From: Sphingobacterium thalpophilum
Lineage (GTDB): Bacteria; Bacteroidota; Bacteroidia; Sphingobacteriales; Sphingobacteriaceae
Reading direction: 5' to 3'
Assembly (NCBI GenBank): GCA_945868825.1
Contig: CAMBMM010000001.1
Span: 558,001 to 622,000 of the forward strand
DNA length: 64,000 bases
Shown: positions 29,872 to 39,185 of the stretch, piece after piece
How the letters are laid out: each line of letters starts with the position of its first letter
How positions within the stretch are numbered: position 1 is the stretch's first letter
Position numbers and translations under genes: made by a program
The notes under the pieces: model-generated
Database searches by the model: none
Told to the model about the DNA's origin: nothing
What the model saw: the letters and a program-made list of their open reading frames with translations, nothing else

Positions 29872-30960
29872 ATGAGTAAGCACGGCAGAATTTTAGTCGC
29901 CATGAGTGGTGGTGTAGACAGTTCGGTAGCATCGGTGATGTTGCACGAGCAGGGCTATGAAGTGATTGGCCTTACCATGAAAACGTGGGATTACGCAACA
30001 GCCGGCGGTTCTTCTAAAGAAACGGGCTGCTGTAGCTTAGATAGCATTAACGATGCTCGATCTTTAGCTGTTGGCTACGGCTTTCCACACTATATATTAG
30101 ATATACGCGAAGAGTTTGGCGATTTTGTGATTGATAATTTTGTAGATGAATACTTAGCTGGCCGTACTCCCAATCCATGCGTACTCTGCAATACTTATAT
30201 TAAATGGGAAGCTTTATTAAAACGTGCCGATAAGCTCGATTGTGAATTTATTGCCACCGGCCACTATGCCAATATCCGAATACAAGATAGCGGGCGTTAT
30301 GTAATTTCTAAAGGAAAAGACGAGCATAAAGATCAATCGTATGTATTGTGGGGCGTTTCTCAAGAAAATTTAGCTAGAACTAAATTCCCTTTAGGAAGTT
30401 TCGCCAAAACGGAAATTAAACAAATGGCCTTAGATATGGGCCAAGTAGAATTGGCTAACAAATCGGAAAGTTACGAGATTTGTTTCGTGCCCGATAACGA
30501 TTACCGGGCTTTTTTACGACACAAAGTGAGCGATTTAGATGAACGTATTGGGCCCGGAAACTTCATGCTAAATAATGGAAAAGTAGTTGGAAAACATTTA
30601 GGCTATCCTTACTATACTATTGGACAACGCAAAGGTTTGGGCATTGCCCTCGGCGAACCCATGTTTGTTACCCGTATTTTACCAGAAAGTAATACGGTGA
30701 TGTTAGGCACTCAGAATGAATTAGAGCAGGTTTGCGCACGAGTAAAAAATCTCAATTTGGTGAAATATGACTCTATTTTAAGTCCGTTGGAAGCCGTTAC
30801 TAAGGTGCGGTATAAAGATGCAGGCACCCTAAGCACTATTGTGCAAGAGGGCGATGAATTGAAAATAGACTTTCACCATGCCGTTTCGGGCATAGCTCCA
30901 GGACAATCTGCGGTATTTTACGAAGGCAACGATTTATTAGGTGGTGGCTTTTTGATGTAA
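29872..30960 (+). CDS. mnmA: tRNA-specific 2-thiouridylase MnmA
   Basis: MnmA makes 2-thiouridine at position 34 of Lys, Glu and Gln tRNAs. The 362 residues carry the PP-loop ATP motif MSGGVDSSVASVML, the first catalytic Cys in NPCVLCNTYIKW and the second in SYEICFVPD, then GQRKGLGI and a C-terminal beta-barrel. I choose ATG 29872; the in-frame TTG at 29863 is the end of the -7 box. It stands alone between the DUF4197 gene and topA. Confidence 0.96.
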   Translation: MSKHGRILVAMSGGVDSSVASVMLHEQGYEVIGLTMKTWDYATAGGSSKETGCCSLDSINDARSLAVGYGFPHYILDIREEFGDFVIDNFVDEYLAGRTPNPCVLCNTYIKWEALLKRADKLDCEFIATGHYANIRIQDSGRYVISKGKDEHKDQSYVLWGVSQENLARTKFPLGSFAKTEIKQMALDMGQVELANKSESYEICFVPDNDYRAFLRHKVSDLDERIGPGNFMLNNGKVVGKHLGYPYYTIGQRKGLGIALGEPMFVTRILPESNTVMLGTQNELEQVCARVKNLNLVKYDSILSPLEAVTKVRYKDAGTLSTIVQEGDELKIDFHHAVSGIAPGQSAVFYEGNDLLGGGFLM

Positions 30961-31004
30961 ACATCGCTATCCAAAAAAAATATTCGTCCAAAACAGCACC
31001 TAAT

Positions 31005-31035
31005 TTTGCATTCCTTATTATAATGTCTTTATTTG
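31005..31035 (+). promoter_or_regulatory. Promoter of topA
   Basis: TTTG (31005-31008), 19 bases, then TTTATTTG (31028-31035), one mismatch from TAnnTTTG. The ATG lies 21 bases after the box. The TTG at 31033 that would extend the frame is inside the box. Confidence 0.65.
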
Positions 31036-31056
31036 CACAAATTACATTTCTACCAA

Positions 31057-33405
31057 ATGGCTAAAAATCTATTAATAGTTGAGTCACCGGCCAAAGCCAA
31101 AACCATCGAAGGGTATCTGGGCAAAGATTTTCTTGTAAAATCGAGCTACGGACATATCAGAGACTTGCTGAAAACCGATGAGGCTATTGATACCGCCCAT
31201 AATTTTGAACAGAAATATGAAGTTCCGACCGATAAAAAGGCAATAGTAAGCGAACTTAAAAAACTAGCCAAAGAAGCCGAAATGGTGTGGTTAGCATCCG
31301 ATGAAGACCGCGAAGGTGAAGCCATTTCTTGGCACTTATTTGAAACCCTTGGCCTTAAAGAAGAAAAAACAAAACGCATTGTGTTTCACGAGATTACCAA
31401 GCCGGCAATTTTAAAAGCCATTGAAAGTCCGCGAACCATTGATTATAATTTAGTGAATGCTCAGCAAGCCCGTCGGGTTTTAGACCGTTTGGTGGGTTTT
31501 GAACTATCTCCTGTACTTTGGAAAAAAGTAAAACCTTCCCTATCTGCCGGCCGAGTACAATCAGTAGCGGTACGTTTAATTGTTGATAGAGAGCGTGAAG
31601 TGAATCAATTTAATGCAGAAGCTGCTTTTAAAGTAGTGGCTATTTTTTCTACCGATAGCGCCAAAGAATTATTTAAAGCCGAATTGGGCGAACGTTTTAG
31701 CCAAAAAGGAGAAGCGGATCAGTTTCTAAACGATTGTAAAGCGGCTATTTTTACCATTACTAGCTTAGAAACCAAACCCAGCAAACGGAGCCCCTCTGCA
31801 CCTTTTACAACCTCTACCCTACAACAAGAGGCTAGCCGTAAATTGGGCTTTTCGGTAGCCCGCACCATGTCGGTAGCACAAAAACTATACGAAGCAGGTA
31901 AAATCACCTACATGCGTACCGATTCGGTAAACTTATCGGATACAGCCTTGGGTGCAGCAGCCAATGAAATTAGCTCTTCTTTTGGTGAAAAATACCATCA
32001 AGTACGAAAGTATAAAACCAAATCGGCCGGTGCACAAGAGGCGCACGAAGCCATTCGGCCAACCTATTTTGAAGTACACACTCTAAACGGCGATCCTTCA
32101 GAAAAACGCTTGTACGAATTAATTTGGAAACGAGCTATTGCCTCTCAAATGGCCGAAGCTCAATTTGAAAAAACAACCGCAAAAATTAGTATCTCTACCC
32201 GTAAAGAAGAATTAATTGCTCAAGGTGAGGTGTTAAAGTTTGATGGTTTCTTAAAAGTATATATGGAATCTTCGGACGAAGAGGACGATACCGAAATTAC
32301 TGCAGAAGATAGCAAGCAAGACGCTATTTTGCCTCCATTGACAAAAGGGCAAAGCCTTAACCTCGTTGAATTGACGGCCACAGAACGTTATTCTCGTCCG
32401 CCTGCCAGATATACCGAGGCCAGCTTGGTAAAAAAATTAGAGGAATTGGGTATCGGCCGACCTTCTACCTATGCGCCAACCATTTCAACGGTACAAAACC
32501 GTGGATATGTGGTTAAAGAAGATAGAGAAGGTAGAACCCGCAATTATGAGGTATTAACGCTTAAAAGCGGAACCATTAGCGGCGAAACTCGTACAGAGAA
32601 TACCGGAGCAGAAAAATCAAAATTATTTCCTACCGATATTGGTGCTATTGTAAACGATTTCTTGGTAGAACATTTCAAAGGCATTGTTGATTTTCACTTT
32701 ACCGCCAAAGTAGAAAAAGAGTTTGATGATATTGCCCAAGGCTTAACCAATTGGACAGCCATGTTGCGTAATTTCTATGACCCTTTTCATGCAGAAGTAC
32801 AAAATACGTTGGATAATGCCGAACGGGCCAACGGAGGCCGTGAATTAGGTATCGACCCGGTTTCGGGTAAAACTATTTCGGTACGTATTGGCCGTTTTGG
32901 ACCTTTTGTTCAAATTGGAGATACCGAGGGCGAAGAAAAACCACGTTACGCCAGTTTGCGTACGGGGCAAATGATGGAAAGCATTAGTTTAGAAGATGCC
33001 TTAGAATTATTCAAATTACCTAAAACTCTTGGTCAGTTTGAAGATAAAGATATGGTGGTGGCTATTGGTAAATTTGGACCTTATGTACGTCATGATGGCG
33101 CTTTTTACTCAATTCCAAAAGAGTTTGACCCACACACGCTAGAAGAAGCCAAGGCTATTGAAATTATCCAAGAAAAGCGTCAAAAGGATATTGATAAACT
33201 TATAAAAGTGTTTGATGAAAACCCAGATGTCCGTATCGAAGATGGACGATGGGGTCCTTACATCAAATTTGGTAAGCTAAACATCAAAATACCAAAAGAT
33301 AAAACACCCGAAAGTATTAGTTATGCCGAAATATTGCTTTTAGCCGAAGTTGCCGAAAAAGAGCCTAAAAAAGGTAAAGCTAAACGTTTCGCTAAGAAAA
33401 AATAA
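31057..33405 (+). CDS. topA: DNA topoisomerase I
   Basis: Type IA topoisomerase, which relaxes negative supercoils. The 782 residues begin with the TOPRIM domain (LLIVESPAKAKTIEGYLG; the DxD motif in ASDEDREGE). The active-site Tyr is in ITYMRTDSVNL, and the fold is completed by PPARYTEASLVKKLEELGIG. The C-terminus holds three Toprim_C repeats (GRFGPFVQIG, GKFGPYVRHDG, GRWGPYIKFG) and a Lys-rich end, with no Cys4 zinc ribbons, unlike E. coli TopA. It heads a run with the next two genes. Confidence 0.96.
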   Translation: MAKNLLIVESPAKAKTIEGYLGKDFLVKSSYGHIRDLLKTDEAIDTAHNFEQKYEVPTDKKAIVSELKKLAKEAEMVWLASDEDREGEAISWHLFETLGLKEEKTKRIVFHEITKPAILKAIESPRTIDYNLVNAQQARRVLDRLVGFELSPVLWKKVKPSLSAGRVQSVAVRLIVDREREVNQFNAEAAFKVVAIFSTDSAKELFKAELGERFSQKGEADQFLNDCKAAIFTITSLETKPSKRSPSAPFTTSTLQQEASRKLGFSVARTMSVAQKLYEAGKITYMRTDSVNLSDTALGAAANEISSSFGEKYHQVRKYKTKSAGAQEAHEAIRPTYFEVHTLNGDPSEKRLYELIWKRAIASQMAEAQFEKTTAKISISTRKEELIAQGEVLKFDGFLKVYMESSDEEDDTEITAEDSKQDAILPPLTKGQSLNLVELTATERYSRPPARYTEASLVKKLEELGIGRPSTYAPTISTVQNRGYVVKEDREGRTRNYEVLTLKSGTISGETRTENTGAEKSKLFPTDIGAIVNDFLVEHFKGIVDFHFTAKVEKEFDDIAQGLTNWTAMLRNFYDPFHAEVQNTLDNAERANGGRELGIDPVSGKTISVRIGRFGPFVQIGDTEGEEKPRYASLRTGQMMESISLEDALELFKLPKTLGQFEDKDMVVAIGKFGPYVRHDGAFYSIPKEFDPHTLEEAKAIEIIQEKRQKDIDKLIKVFDENPDVRIEDGRWGPYIKFGKLNIKIPKDKTPESISYAEILLLAEVAEKEPKKGKAKRFAKKK

Positions 33406-33417
33406 GCTTTTTCTGCT

Positions 33418-33825
33418 ATGAAAAAAGATATTCTGCTTCCGCTCGTGGAAGGCATTTCTATCGCCGTAGTACTCGAAAGCGAAAACCCTGAGGGCCGTAA
33501 CTGGAAAGTATACCTCCTAAACCAGCGTAACGAAGCTATTGAAACTGTATTAATTGCTGCTAAGGGCTATGGAACTCTACATGGTAAAGAGCTAAAAACT
33601 TCTACCCTACGGCACGCTTTGGGAACCGTAGCAGCACACAGTGCCGTAGCTGTAGAACTCATAGATGAAGCAGTTTTTGGTTTGGCAAATGAATATTGGG
33701 TAAGTTATTACATACACAATAATTTATACGATAAGAAGTTTGTATTTATGCCCGAGAGCATTGTTGAAAGCAATTTAATTCGCATTCCGTTGGTAAATAA
33801 ACCCGGAGTAATGATTGGGCAATAA
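33418..33825 (+). CDS. Conserved protein of unknown function downstream of topA
   Basis: I do not recognise this 135-residue protein. It has no signal peptide, membrane helix or Cys. It looks like a compact alpha/beta fold: strand-like ISIAVVLES and WKVYLLNQRN, then a turn-rich basic stretch (GYGTLHGKELKTSTLRHALG), then strands VAVELIDEAVFGL and EYWVSYYIHN, ending FVFMPESIVESNLIRIPLVN. It starts 12 bases after topA and is followed 37 bases later by an exonuclease, so a nucleic-acid role is possible, but that rests only on position. Confidence 0.75.
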   Translation: MKKDILLPLVEGISIAVVLESENPEGRNWKVYLLNQRNEAIETVLIAAKGYGTLHGKELKTSTLRHALGTVAAHSAVAVELIDEAVFGLANEYWVSYYIHNNLYDKKFVFMPESIVESNLIRIPLVNKPGVMIGQ

Positions 33826-33862
33826 ATACATCTCTTAAAAAAAATAAGTTTAATTTAACCTC

Positions 33863-34576
33863 ATGTTGCAGCAAGTAAATTTAAAAAACGTTTTGGTACT
33901 CGATGTAGAAACGGTACCCCAATATGCTTCTGCTGCAGAAATTCCGGCTAACTTATTAGAACTTTGGGCACACAAAACACGTTTTATGCGTAAAGAGGGA
34001 GAAACACCCGAAGAATACTATTCCAAAGCCGGTATTTTTGCTGAATTCGGTAAAATTATCTGCATTTCTTTCGGCATTTATATTAAACGGCAAGGTAAAT
34101 TGAGCTTCCGAATTAAATCTATTGCCGGCCACGATGAAAAAGAGATTTTAAGCGCTTTTATCGAGATTATTAAAAAACAACCTGTCAATGTAATGCTTTG
34201 TGCGCATAATGGCAAAGAGTTCGACTTCCCTTACCTCTGCCGCCGTATGCTAATAAATAGCTTAGAAATACCTGCTTGTTTGCAAATAGCCGGCAAAAAG
34301 CCATGGGAAATTAATCACCTAGACACCATGGAATTGTGGAAGTTTGGCGATTACAAAAACTACACTTCTTTACATTTATTAGCCACCATTTTTGGCATTC
34401 CTAGTCCTAAAGATGATATGGAAGGCAGCGACGTGCATTGGGTATATTGGAAAGACCAAGATTTGCAGCGCATTCAAACCTATTGCCAAAAAGATGTATT
34501 AACCACCGCACAGCTGCTACTTCACTTTAAGGGTTTACCTAGTATTTCAGAAGAAGCCGTAAGTATTGTGAGTTAA
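33863..34576 (+). CDS. Predicted 3'-5' exonuclease (PolB-exonuclease-like, RNase H fold)
   Basis: A 237-residue single-domain nuclease. The DEDDy pattern is visible: VLDVETVP (residues 10-17), CAHNGKEFDFPYLCRR in the middle and YCQKDVLTTAQLLLHF at the end, with Tyr and Asp of the Exo III motif. It resembles the stand-alone exonuclease domains related to family B DNA polymerases. No polymerase domain is present. It lies between topA and rnr, and DNA or RNA trimming is the likely role. Confidence 0.82.
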   Translation: MLQQVNLKNVLVLDVETVPQYASAAEIPANLLELWAHKTRFMRKEGETPEEYYSKAGIFAEFGKIICISFGIYIKRQGKLSFRIKSIAGHDEKEILSAFIEIIKKQPVNVMLCAHNGKEFDFPYLCRRMLINSLEIPACLQIAGKKPWEINHLDTMELWKFGDYKNYTSLHLLATIFGIPSPKDDMEGSDVHWVYWKDQDLQRIQTYCQKDVLTTAQLLLHFKGLPSISEEAVSIVS

Positions 34577-34634
34577 TATGCGCTTTTTCTGTTAATTTTT
34601 CGTGAAATCTACCGGAGCAATTAGTAATACCTCC

Positions 34635-34642
34635 TAAATTTG
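34635..34642 (+). promoter_or_regulatory. -7 box of rnr
   Basis: TAAATTTG, exact consensus, 14 bases before the ATG. No clear TTG at -33. Confidence 0.6.
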
Positions 34643-34656
34643 GTATCTTAGTTTAC

Positions 34657-36789
34657 ATGTCTAAAAAAGCCCATCATTTTAAAGAAGTTTTAACGCAACT
34701 GATTGTAGAAATTTTTCAAAAATCAGGCCAACAACTCCTAAATCCGAAACAAGTTTCTGCAAAACTTAAATTAGACGATGCAGATGCTCGAGATGCTATT
34801 GCGGAGATTCTGCGCAACGAGGTTAGAAAAGGAACCTTGAGAGAACCTGAACGTGGGCGTTTTCAATTAAAAGAACTTAAAACATTTGTTACAGGTCGGG
34901 TTGATTTAACCACCGATGGTTCGGCTTTTATTATTACCGAAGACGAATTTGAAGCGGATATTTATGTTGCTCCACGCAAATTGCGCAATGCGCTGCATGG
35001 CGATACTGTACAAGTTTATGTGTATGCCAAACAAAAAGGCGGTCGCAAAAAAGAAGGCGAAGTAGTAGAAATTCTAGTACGTGCCAAAATGGATTTCACA
35101 GGCATTGTAAAACTATCCGATCGTTTCGCCTTTTTTGTACCCGACGACCGCAAAATGCAGCACGATATTTTTATACCGCTGACAGATTTAAATGGTGCAA
35201 AAGACAATGAAAAAGCCATTGCCCACATTAGCGAATGGCCAGAAGGTGCCAAAAACCCTATCGGTAAAATTATTCACGTTTTAGGAAAACAAGGCGATAA
35301 CAATGTCGAAATGAATGCTATTTTGGCTGATTTTGGCTTCCCTTTAGCTTTTCCAAAAGATGTAGAGGAAGCAGCCGAGGCTATATCAGAAACTATACCG
35401 GCTGCCGAAATAGGCAAACGACGCGATTTTAGAAAAGTGCTCACTTTTACCATCGATCCTTTTGATGCCAAAGATTTTGACGATGCGATTTCTTTCCAAA
35501 CATTACCCAACGGAAACTATGAAATTGGCGTACACATTGCCGATGTATCGCATTACGTACTCCCCGATTCGGCCTTAGATATAGAAGCCTACGATAGAGG
35601 TACTTCGGTGTATTTGGTAGATCGGGTAATTCCGATGCTTCCTGAGCGCCTTTCTAACGGATTGTGTTCTCTACGCCCTAACGAAGATAAATTGTGTTTT
35701 TCGGCGGTTTTTGAGCTCGATGAAAAGGCAAATATCCATTCCGAATGGTTTGGGCGTACCGTAATTCACTCCGATAAACGCTTTGCGTACGAAGAAGCAC
35801 AAGAAATCATAGAAGGAAAACAGTCTGATTTTTCCGAAGAAATACTCAAACTAAACGAACTAGCCTATATTTTACGCGAACGTAAATTTAAAGCCGGTGC
35901 CATCAGTTTCGAATCGGCAGAAGTGAAATTTAAACTCGATGAGCAAGGCAAACCCATGGGCGTGTATGTAAAAGAGCGTAAAGATGCACACAAACTTATT
36001 GAAGATTTTATGCTCTTGGCCAACCGAAAAGTAGCCGAGTTCGTGGCTAAAAAAGGTCAAGGGAAACATAAATACACGTTTGTATACCGTGCCCACGATT
36101 CGCCAAAAGAAGAAGCTTTATTAAACTTTGCACAGTTTGCCTCCAAGTTTGGCTATAAAATAAATACCCAATCTGATAAAACCATTGCCTTCTCATTAAA
36201 TGCCTTATTGGTAGATGTAGAAGGAAAAGGTGAGCAAAATGTATTGACGCAACTGGCCATACGATCTATGGCTAAAGCCATTTATACCACCAAAAAATCG
36301 AGCCATTATGGCTTGGCCTTCGAATATTATACACACTTTACCTCTCCCATTAGGCGCTACCCAGATGTGATGGTACACCGTTTATTAGCTCATTATTTAG
36401 AAGAAGGCTCAACTGCAAATGCCGAGCACTACGAAAAATTGTGCGTACACTCTTCACAAATGGAGAAAAGAGCAGCCGATGCAGAACGTGCTTCGGTAAA
36501 ATATAAACAAGCTGAATACCTGCAAGACAATGTGGGCAAAGAATTCGAAGGTATTATTTCGGGCGTAACCGAATGGGGTATGTACGTAGAATTAGTAGAA
36601 AATAAATGTGAAGGAATGATTCGTTTACGTGATATTAATGATGATTTTTATGTTTTGGATGAAAAAAATTATTGCATTATTGGTCAGCGTAAAAAACGTA
36701 AATACCAATTAGGCGATAAAGTAACTATTAAAGTTAAAAAAGTAGACCTAACGAAACGTCAAATTGATTTTTCTTTAGTAACCCAATAA
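34657..36789 (+). CDS. rnr: Ribonuclease R
   Basis: A processive 3'-5' exoribonuclease that digests structured RNA. The 710 residues contain an N-terminal winged-helix segment, two cold-shock domains (about 80-235), the RNB catalytic domain with its Asp cluster in DPFDAKDFDDAIS and DVSHYV, the HFTSPIRRYPDVMVHR signature, and a C-terminal S1 domain (EFEGIISGVTEWGMYVEL) with a basic tail. The polyprenyl synthase gene starts 7 bases after the stop. Confidence 0.96.
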   Translation: MSKKAHHFKEVLTQLIVEIFQKSGQQLLNPKQVSAKLKLDDADARDAIAEILRNEVRKGTLREPERGRFQLKELKTFVTGRVDLTTDGSAFIITEDEFEADIYVAPRKLRNALHGDTVQVYVYAKQKGGRKKEGEVVEILVRAKMDFTGIVKLSDRFAFFVPDDRKMQHDIFIPLTDLNGAKDNEKAIAHISEWPEGAKNPIGKIIHVLGKQGDNNVEMNAILADFGFPLAFPKDVEEAAEAISETIPAAEIGKRRDFRKVLTFTIDPFDAKDFDDAISFQTLPNGNYEIGVHIADVSHYVLPDSALDIEAYDRGTSVYLVDRVIPMLPERLSNGLCSLRPNEDKLCFSAVFELDEKANIHSEWFGRTVIHSDKRFAYEEAQEIIEGKQSDFSEEILKLNELAYILRERKFKAGAISFESAEVKFKLDEQGKPMGVYVKERKDAHKLIEDFMLLANRKVAEFVAKKGQGKHKYTFVYRAHDSPKEEALLNFAQFASKFGYKINTQSDKTIAFSLNALLVDVEGKGEQNVLTQLAIRSMAKAIYTTKKSSHYGLAFEYYTHFTSPIRRYPDVMVHRLLAHYLEEGSTANAEHYEKLCVHSSQMEKRAADAERASVKYKQAEYLQDNVGKEFEGIISGVTEWGMYVELVENKCEGMIRLRDINDDFYVLDEKNYCIIGQRKKRKYQLGDKVTIKVKKVDLTKRQIDFSLVTQ

Positions 36790-36796
36790 AGAGTAC

Positions 36797-37774
36797 ATGC
36801 ATACCATTGAAGAACTACAAGAACTGCTGGCAAAAGCAGTGAGCGCAAAACAATATCCCAACCAACCGGCCGAGTTGTACGAGCCCATAAGCTACATTAT
36901 GGCTATGAGTGGTAAACGCATGCGCCCTGTATTGCTATTAATGGGCTGTGAACTATTCAAAGGTGATATTCAAAAAGCAATAGACCCGGCATTGGCGGTA
37001 GAGGTTTTCCATAATTTTACGCTTATGCACGACGATATTATGGATAAAGCTCCCCTACGCCGTGGCAAGCAAACCGTTCACGAAAAATGGAATGCCAATA
37101 TTGCGATACTTTCTGGCGATGTGATGCTGGTGCAAGGTTATATTTTGTTGCTCAACAGCTTAGAAGAAAAATTACTACGCCCGGTGCTGCATGTTTTTAA
37201 CGAAACAGCCGTAAGCGTATGCGAAGGGCAACAGTTCGACATGAATTTTGAAACCCAAGCCGCCGTTTCACTTACGAATTATATTGAAATGATACGCCTA
37301 AAAACAGCTGTTTTATTGGGTGGAGCCTTAAAAATTGGCGCCCTAATTGCAGGCGCATCTACCGCCGAAAGCGATTTATTAGAAGGCTTTGGCGAAGATT
37401 TGGGCATTGCCTTTCAAATACAAGACGATATTTTAGATGTGTACGGCAACCCCGATAAATTTGGCAAACAGTTGGCTGGCGATATTTTAGCCAATAAAAA
37501 GACCTATTTGCTCATAAAAGCACAAGAATTGGCTACAGGCAAGGACGCCGATGAATTAAATCATTGGCTAGAGGCTAGCACCTACCAAGCTGAAGATAAA
37601 ATTAAAGCCGTAACCGAACTCTACAACCGTTTAGGCGTGCGTGAATTAGCCGAAACTGCCATGCAAAGCTATGCAGAGAAAGCCATTAAGCAATTAGATG
37701 CCATTCAGGTGGAAGCTGCTCGTAAAGAAGCCTTACGCAACTTTGCCGCTCAACTTGTAAGTAGAGAGCAATAA
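36797..37774 (+). CDS. Polyprenyl diphosphate synthase
   Basis: Builds trans-polyprenyl diphosphates from isopentenyl diphosphate. The 325 residues carry both Asp-rich motifs: DDIMD in LMHDDIMDKAPLRRG and DDILD in QIQDDILDVYG. GKRMRPVL near the N-terminus binds the diphosphate. Product length is not certain; the size suits an octaprenyl-type or geranylgeranyl-type enzyme serving menaquinone or carotenoids. It follows rnr by 7 bases, so the two are probably co-transcribed. Confidence 0.92.
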   Translation: MHTIEELQELLAKAVSAKQYPNQPAELYEPISYIMAMSGKRMRPVLLLMGCELFKGDIQKAIDPALAVEVFHNFTLMHDDIMDKAPLRRGKQTVHEKWNANIAILSGDVMLVQGYILLLNSLEEKLLRPVLHVFNETAVSVCEGQQFDMNFETQAAVSLTNYIEMIRLKTAVLLGGALKIGALIAGASTAESDLLEGFGEDLGIAFQIQDDILDVYGNPDKFGKQLAGDILANKKTYLLIKAQELATGKDADELNHWLEASTYQAEDKIKAVTELYNRLGVRELAETAMQSYAEKAIKQLDAIQVEAARKEALRNFAAQLVSREQ

Positions 37775-37900
37775 ACAATCTAAATTTTAAAAACTGATTT
37801 ATTAATTATCAAGTTGAAAAAATCCGTATAACCCGAAATTATTATTAATGAAAACATTTATCTTAGTTATAATAAACCAAAATTTTAAAAAAATAACCAA

Positions 37901-38170
37901 ATGAGTCAGATTCTAACCTATCTAAAGGATAATATCATCATTCCTTTTTTGAAATTTTTAGCTACACTATTGTTTTTCGGGCTCCTGTACTTACCCATTT
38001 ATTTTTATAAATTAAAATATACCTGCGAAGACGAGGTTCAAGCAAAAAAGGATGGATGGATCATAATTCGCCCTGGAGACAAATTGCCGGCTGGATATTC
38101 CCGGGATACATATGAAATAGGGACATTTAAATGTTATGGCGAAATATTCTATCAAATAAGAAAAAAATAA
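37901..38170 (+). CDS. Small membrane protein of unknown function
   Basis: An 89-residue protein with one long hydrophobic helix (about residues 12-33, FLKFLATLLFFGLLYLPIY) and a soluble C-terminal part with two Cys (YTCEDE and TFKCYGE), probably one strand pair. No family is recognised. The 126-base region before it is very AT-rich and holds only an 18-codon frame whose TGA overlaps this ATG. It ends just before a bidirectional terminator. Confidence 0.6.
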   Translation: MSQILTYLKDNIIIPFLKFLATLLFFGLLYLPIYFYKLKYTCEDEVQAKKDGWIIIRPGDKLPAGYSRDTYEIGTFKCYGEIFYQIRKK

Positions 38171-38201
38171 TTCTGAGTTTTCTGCAATATTTTCCACAAA
38201 A

Positions 38202-38232
38202 AAAGCCTCTCCGATATACGAAGAGGCTTTAA
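38202..38232. terminator. Bidirectional terminator before rpmA
   Basis: AAAGCCTCT/AGAGGCTTT hairpin with A-rich flanks on both sides, between convergent genes. Confidence 0.85.
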
Positions 38233-38246
38233 AAAAATAAAAAAAC

Positions 38247-38726
38247 TTATTTCTTTGGAGCAGCTTTCTTAGCTGGTGCTTTTTTCTCAGCAGCCGCTTT
38301 AGGAGCAGCCGCCTTTTTAGCTGGCGCTTTAGCAGCAGGTGCTTTCTTAGCAGGAGCAGCTTTTGCCTCTACAACCGGAACAGCAGCAGTTTCTACTACT
38401 TCAACTGCAGCAGCTACTGGTTCCGAAATTACTTTAGGAGCAGCAGCTTTCTTAGGAGCAGCTACCTGTACTTCTGCAGGTAAAATAGATACGTATGATT
38501 TATTATCAGCACGTTTTCTGAAAATTACGGTACCATCCACTAAAGCGAAAAGTGTGTGATCTTTACCTAAACCCACATTTTTTTCTGGATGGTGTTGTGT
38601 ACCACGCTGACGAACAATGATGTTACCAGCAATAGCCAATTGACCACCAAAAATTTTGATACCTAAACGTTTACTATGGGATTCGCGACCGTTTCTGGAA
38701 CTACCAGCCCCTTTTTTATGTGCCAT
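38247..38726 (-). CDS. rpmA: Ribosomal protein L27 with a long Ala/Lys/Pro tail
   Basis: Residues 1 to about 86 are a normal L27 ([20 protein letters not shown], then [18 protein letters not shown] and a VIFRK end); its N-terminus reaches the peptidyl-transferase centre. It then continues for about 70 residues of low-complexity sequence with repeats such as PAKKAPA and APAKKAAAP, giving 159 residues against about 85-90 in most bacteria. The tail resembles histone H1-like tails. It follows rplU on the same strand (49-base gap), the usual L21-L27 pair. Confidence 0.96.
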   Translation of the reverse strand: MAHKKGAGSSRNGRESHSKRLGIKIFGGQLAIAGNIIVRQRGTQHHPEKNVGLGKDHTLFALVDGTVIFRKRADNKSYVSILPAEVQVAAPKKAAAPKVISEPVAAAVEVVETAAVPVVEAKAAPAKKAPAAKAPAKKAAAPKAAAEKKAPAKKAAPKK

Positions 38727-38775
38727 ATTTTATTTACTTATGAATTGAAAAACAATTCTATTGAACAATCTAAAC

Positions 38776-39087
38776 TTATAATTTAATACCAGTAATCTGG
38801 ATTTTGGTGAATTGTTGGCGGTGACCGTTTTTCTTTTTGTAGCCTTTACGACGTTTCTTTTTGAAAACAATCACTTTATCTCCTTTTAAATGAGACAAGA
38901 TTTTAGCCGAAACCACCGCACCCTTAAGCGTAGGCGTACCTACTTTAAATTTACCGCCATCTTCAGCCAATAATACATTGTCAAATTCAATACTAGCGCC
39001 TTCATCTCCTTGTAATCTGTGTACAAAAAGATGCTGGTCTTTAGCAACTTTAAATTGCTGTCCGGCTATATTTACTATTGCGTACAT
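38776..39087 (-). CDS. rplU: Ribosomal protein L21
   Basis: A 103-residue large-subunit protein that binds 23S rRNA. It starts [18 protein letters not shown] and has the conserved C-terminal [20 protein letters not shown] block. It heads the rplU-rpmA pair. A strong -7 box lies 33 bases upstream of the ATG. Confidence 0.97.
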   Translation of the reverse strand: MYAIVNIAGQQFKVAKDQHLFVHRLQGDEGASIEFDNVLLAEDGGKFKVGTPTLKGAVVSAKILSHLKGDKVIVFKKKRRKGYKKKNGHRQQFTKIQITGIKL

Positions 39088-39120
39088 GGTTATTTATTGG
39101 TTTTATTGTTAAATGAGGTG

Positions 39121-39128
39121 CAAATATA
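39121..39128 (-). promoter_or_regulatory. -7 box of rplU-rpmA
   Basis: TATATTTG on the minus strand, exact consensus, 33 bases before the rplU ATG, leaving a leader of about 27 bases. No TTG at the usual -33 spacing. Confidence 0.65.
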
Positions 39129-39185
39129 GGGTTTCTCTAAAAGAATTCACAGCATTTATTACAATTTTTTAAAGAATAATAGGGT

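Noticed and set aside
37848-37904. An 18-codon frame (MKTFILVIINQNFKKITK) whose TGA overlaps the start of the small membrane protein
   Set aside because: It could be a leader peptide, but the sequence is so AT-rich that a short frame is expected by chance. No ribosome binding site or conserved pattern supports it.
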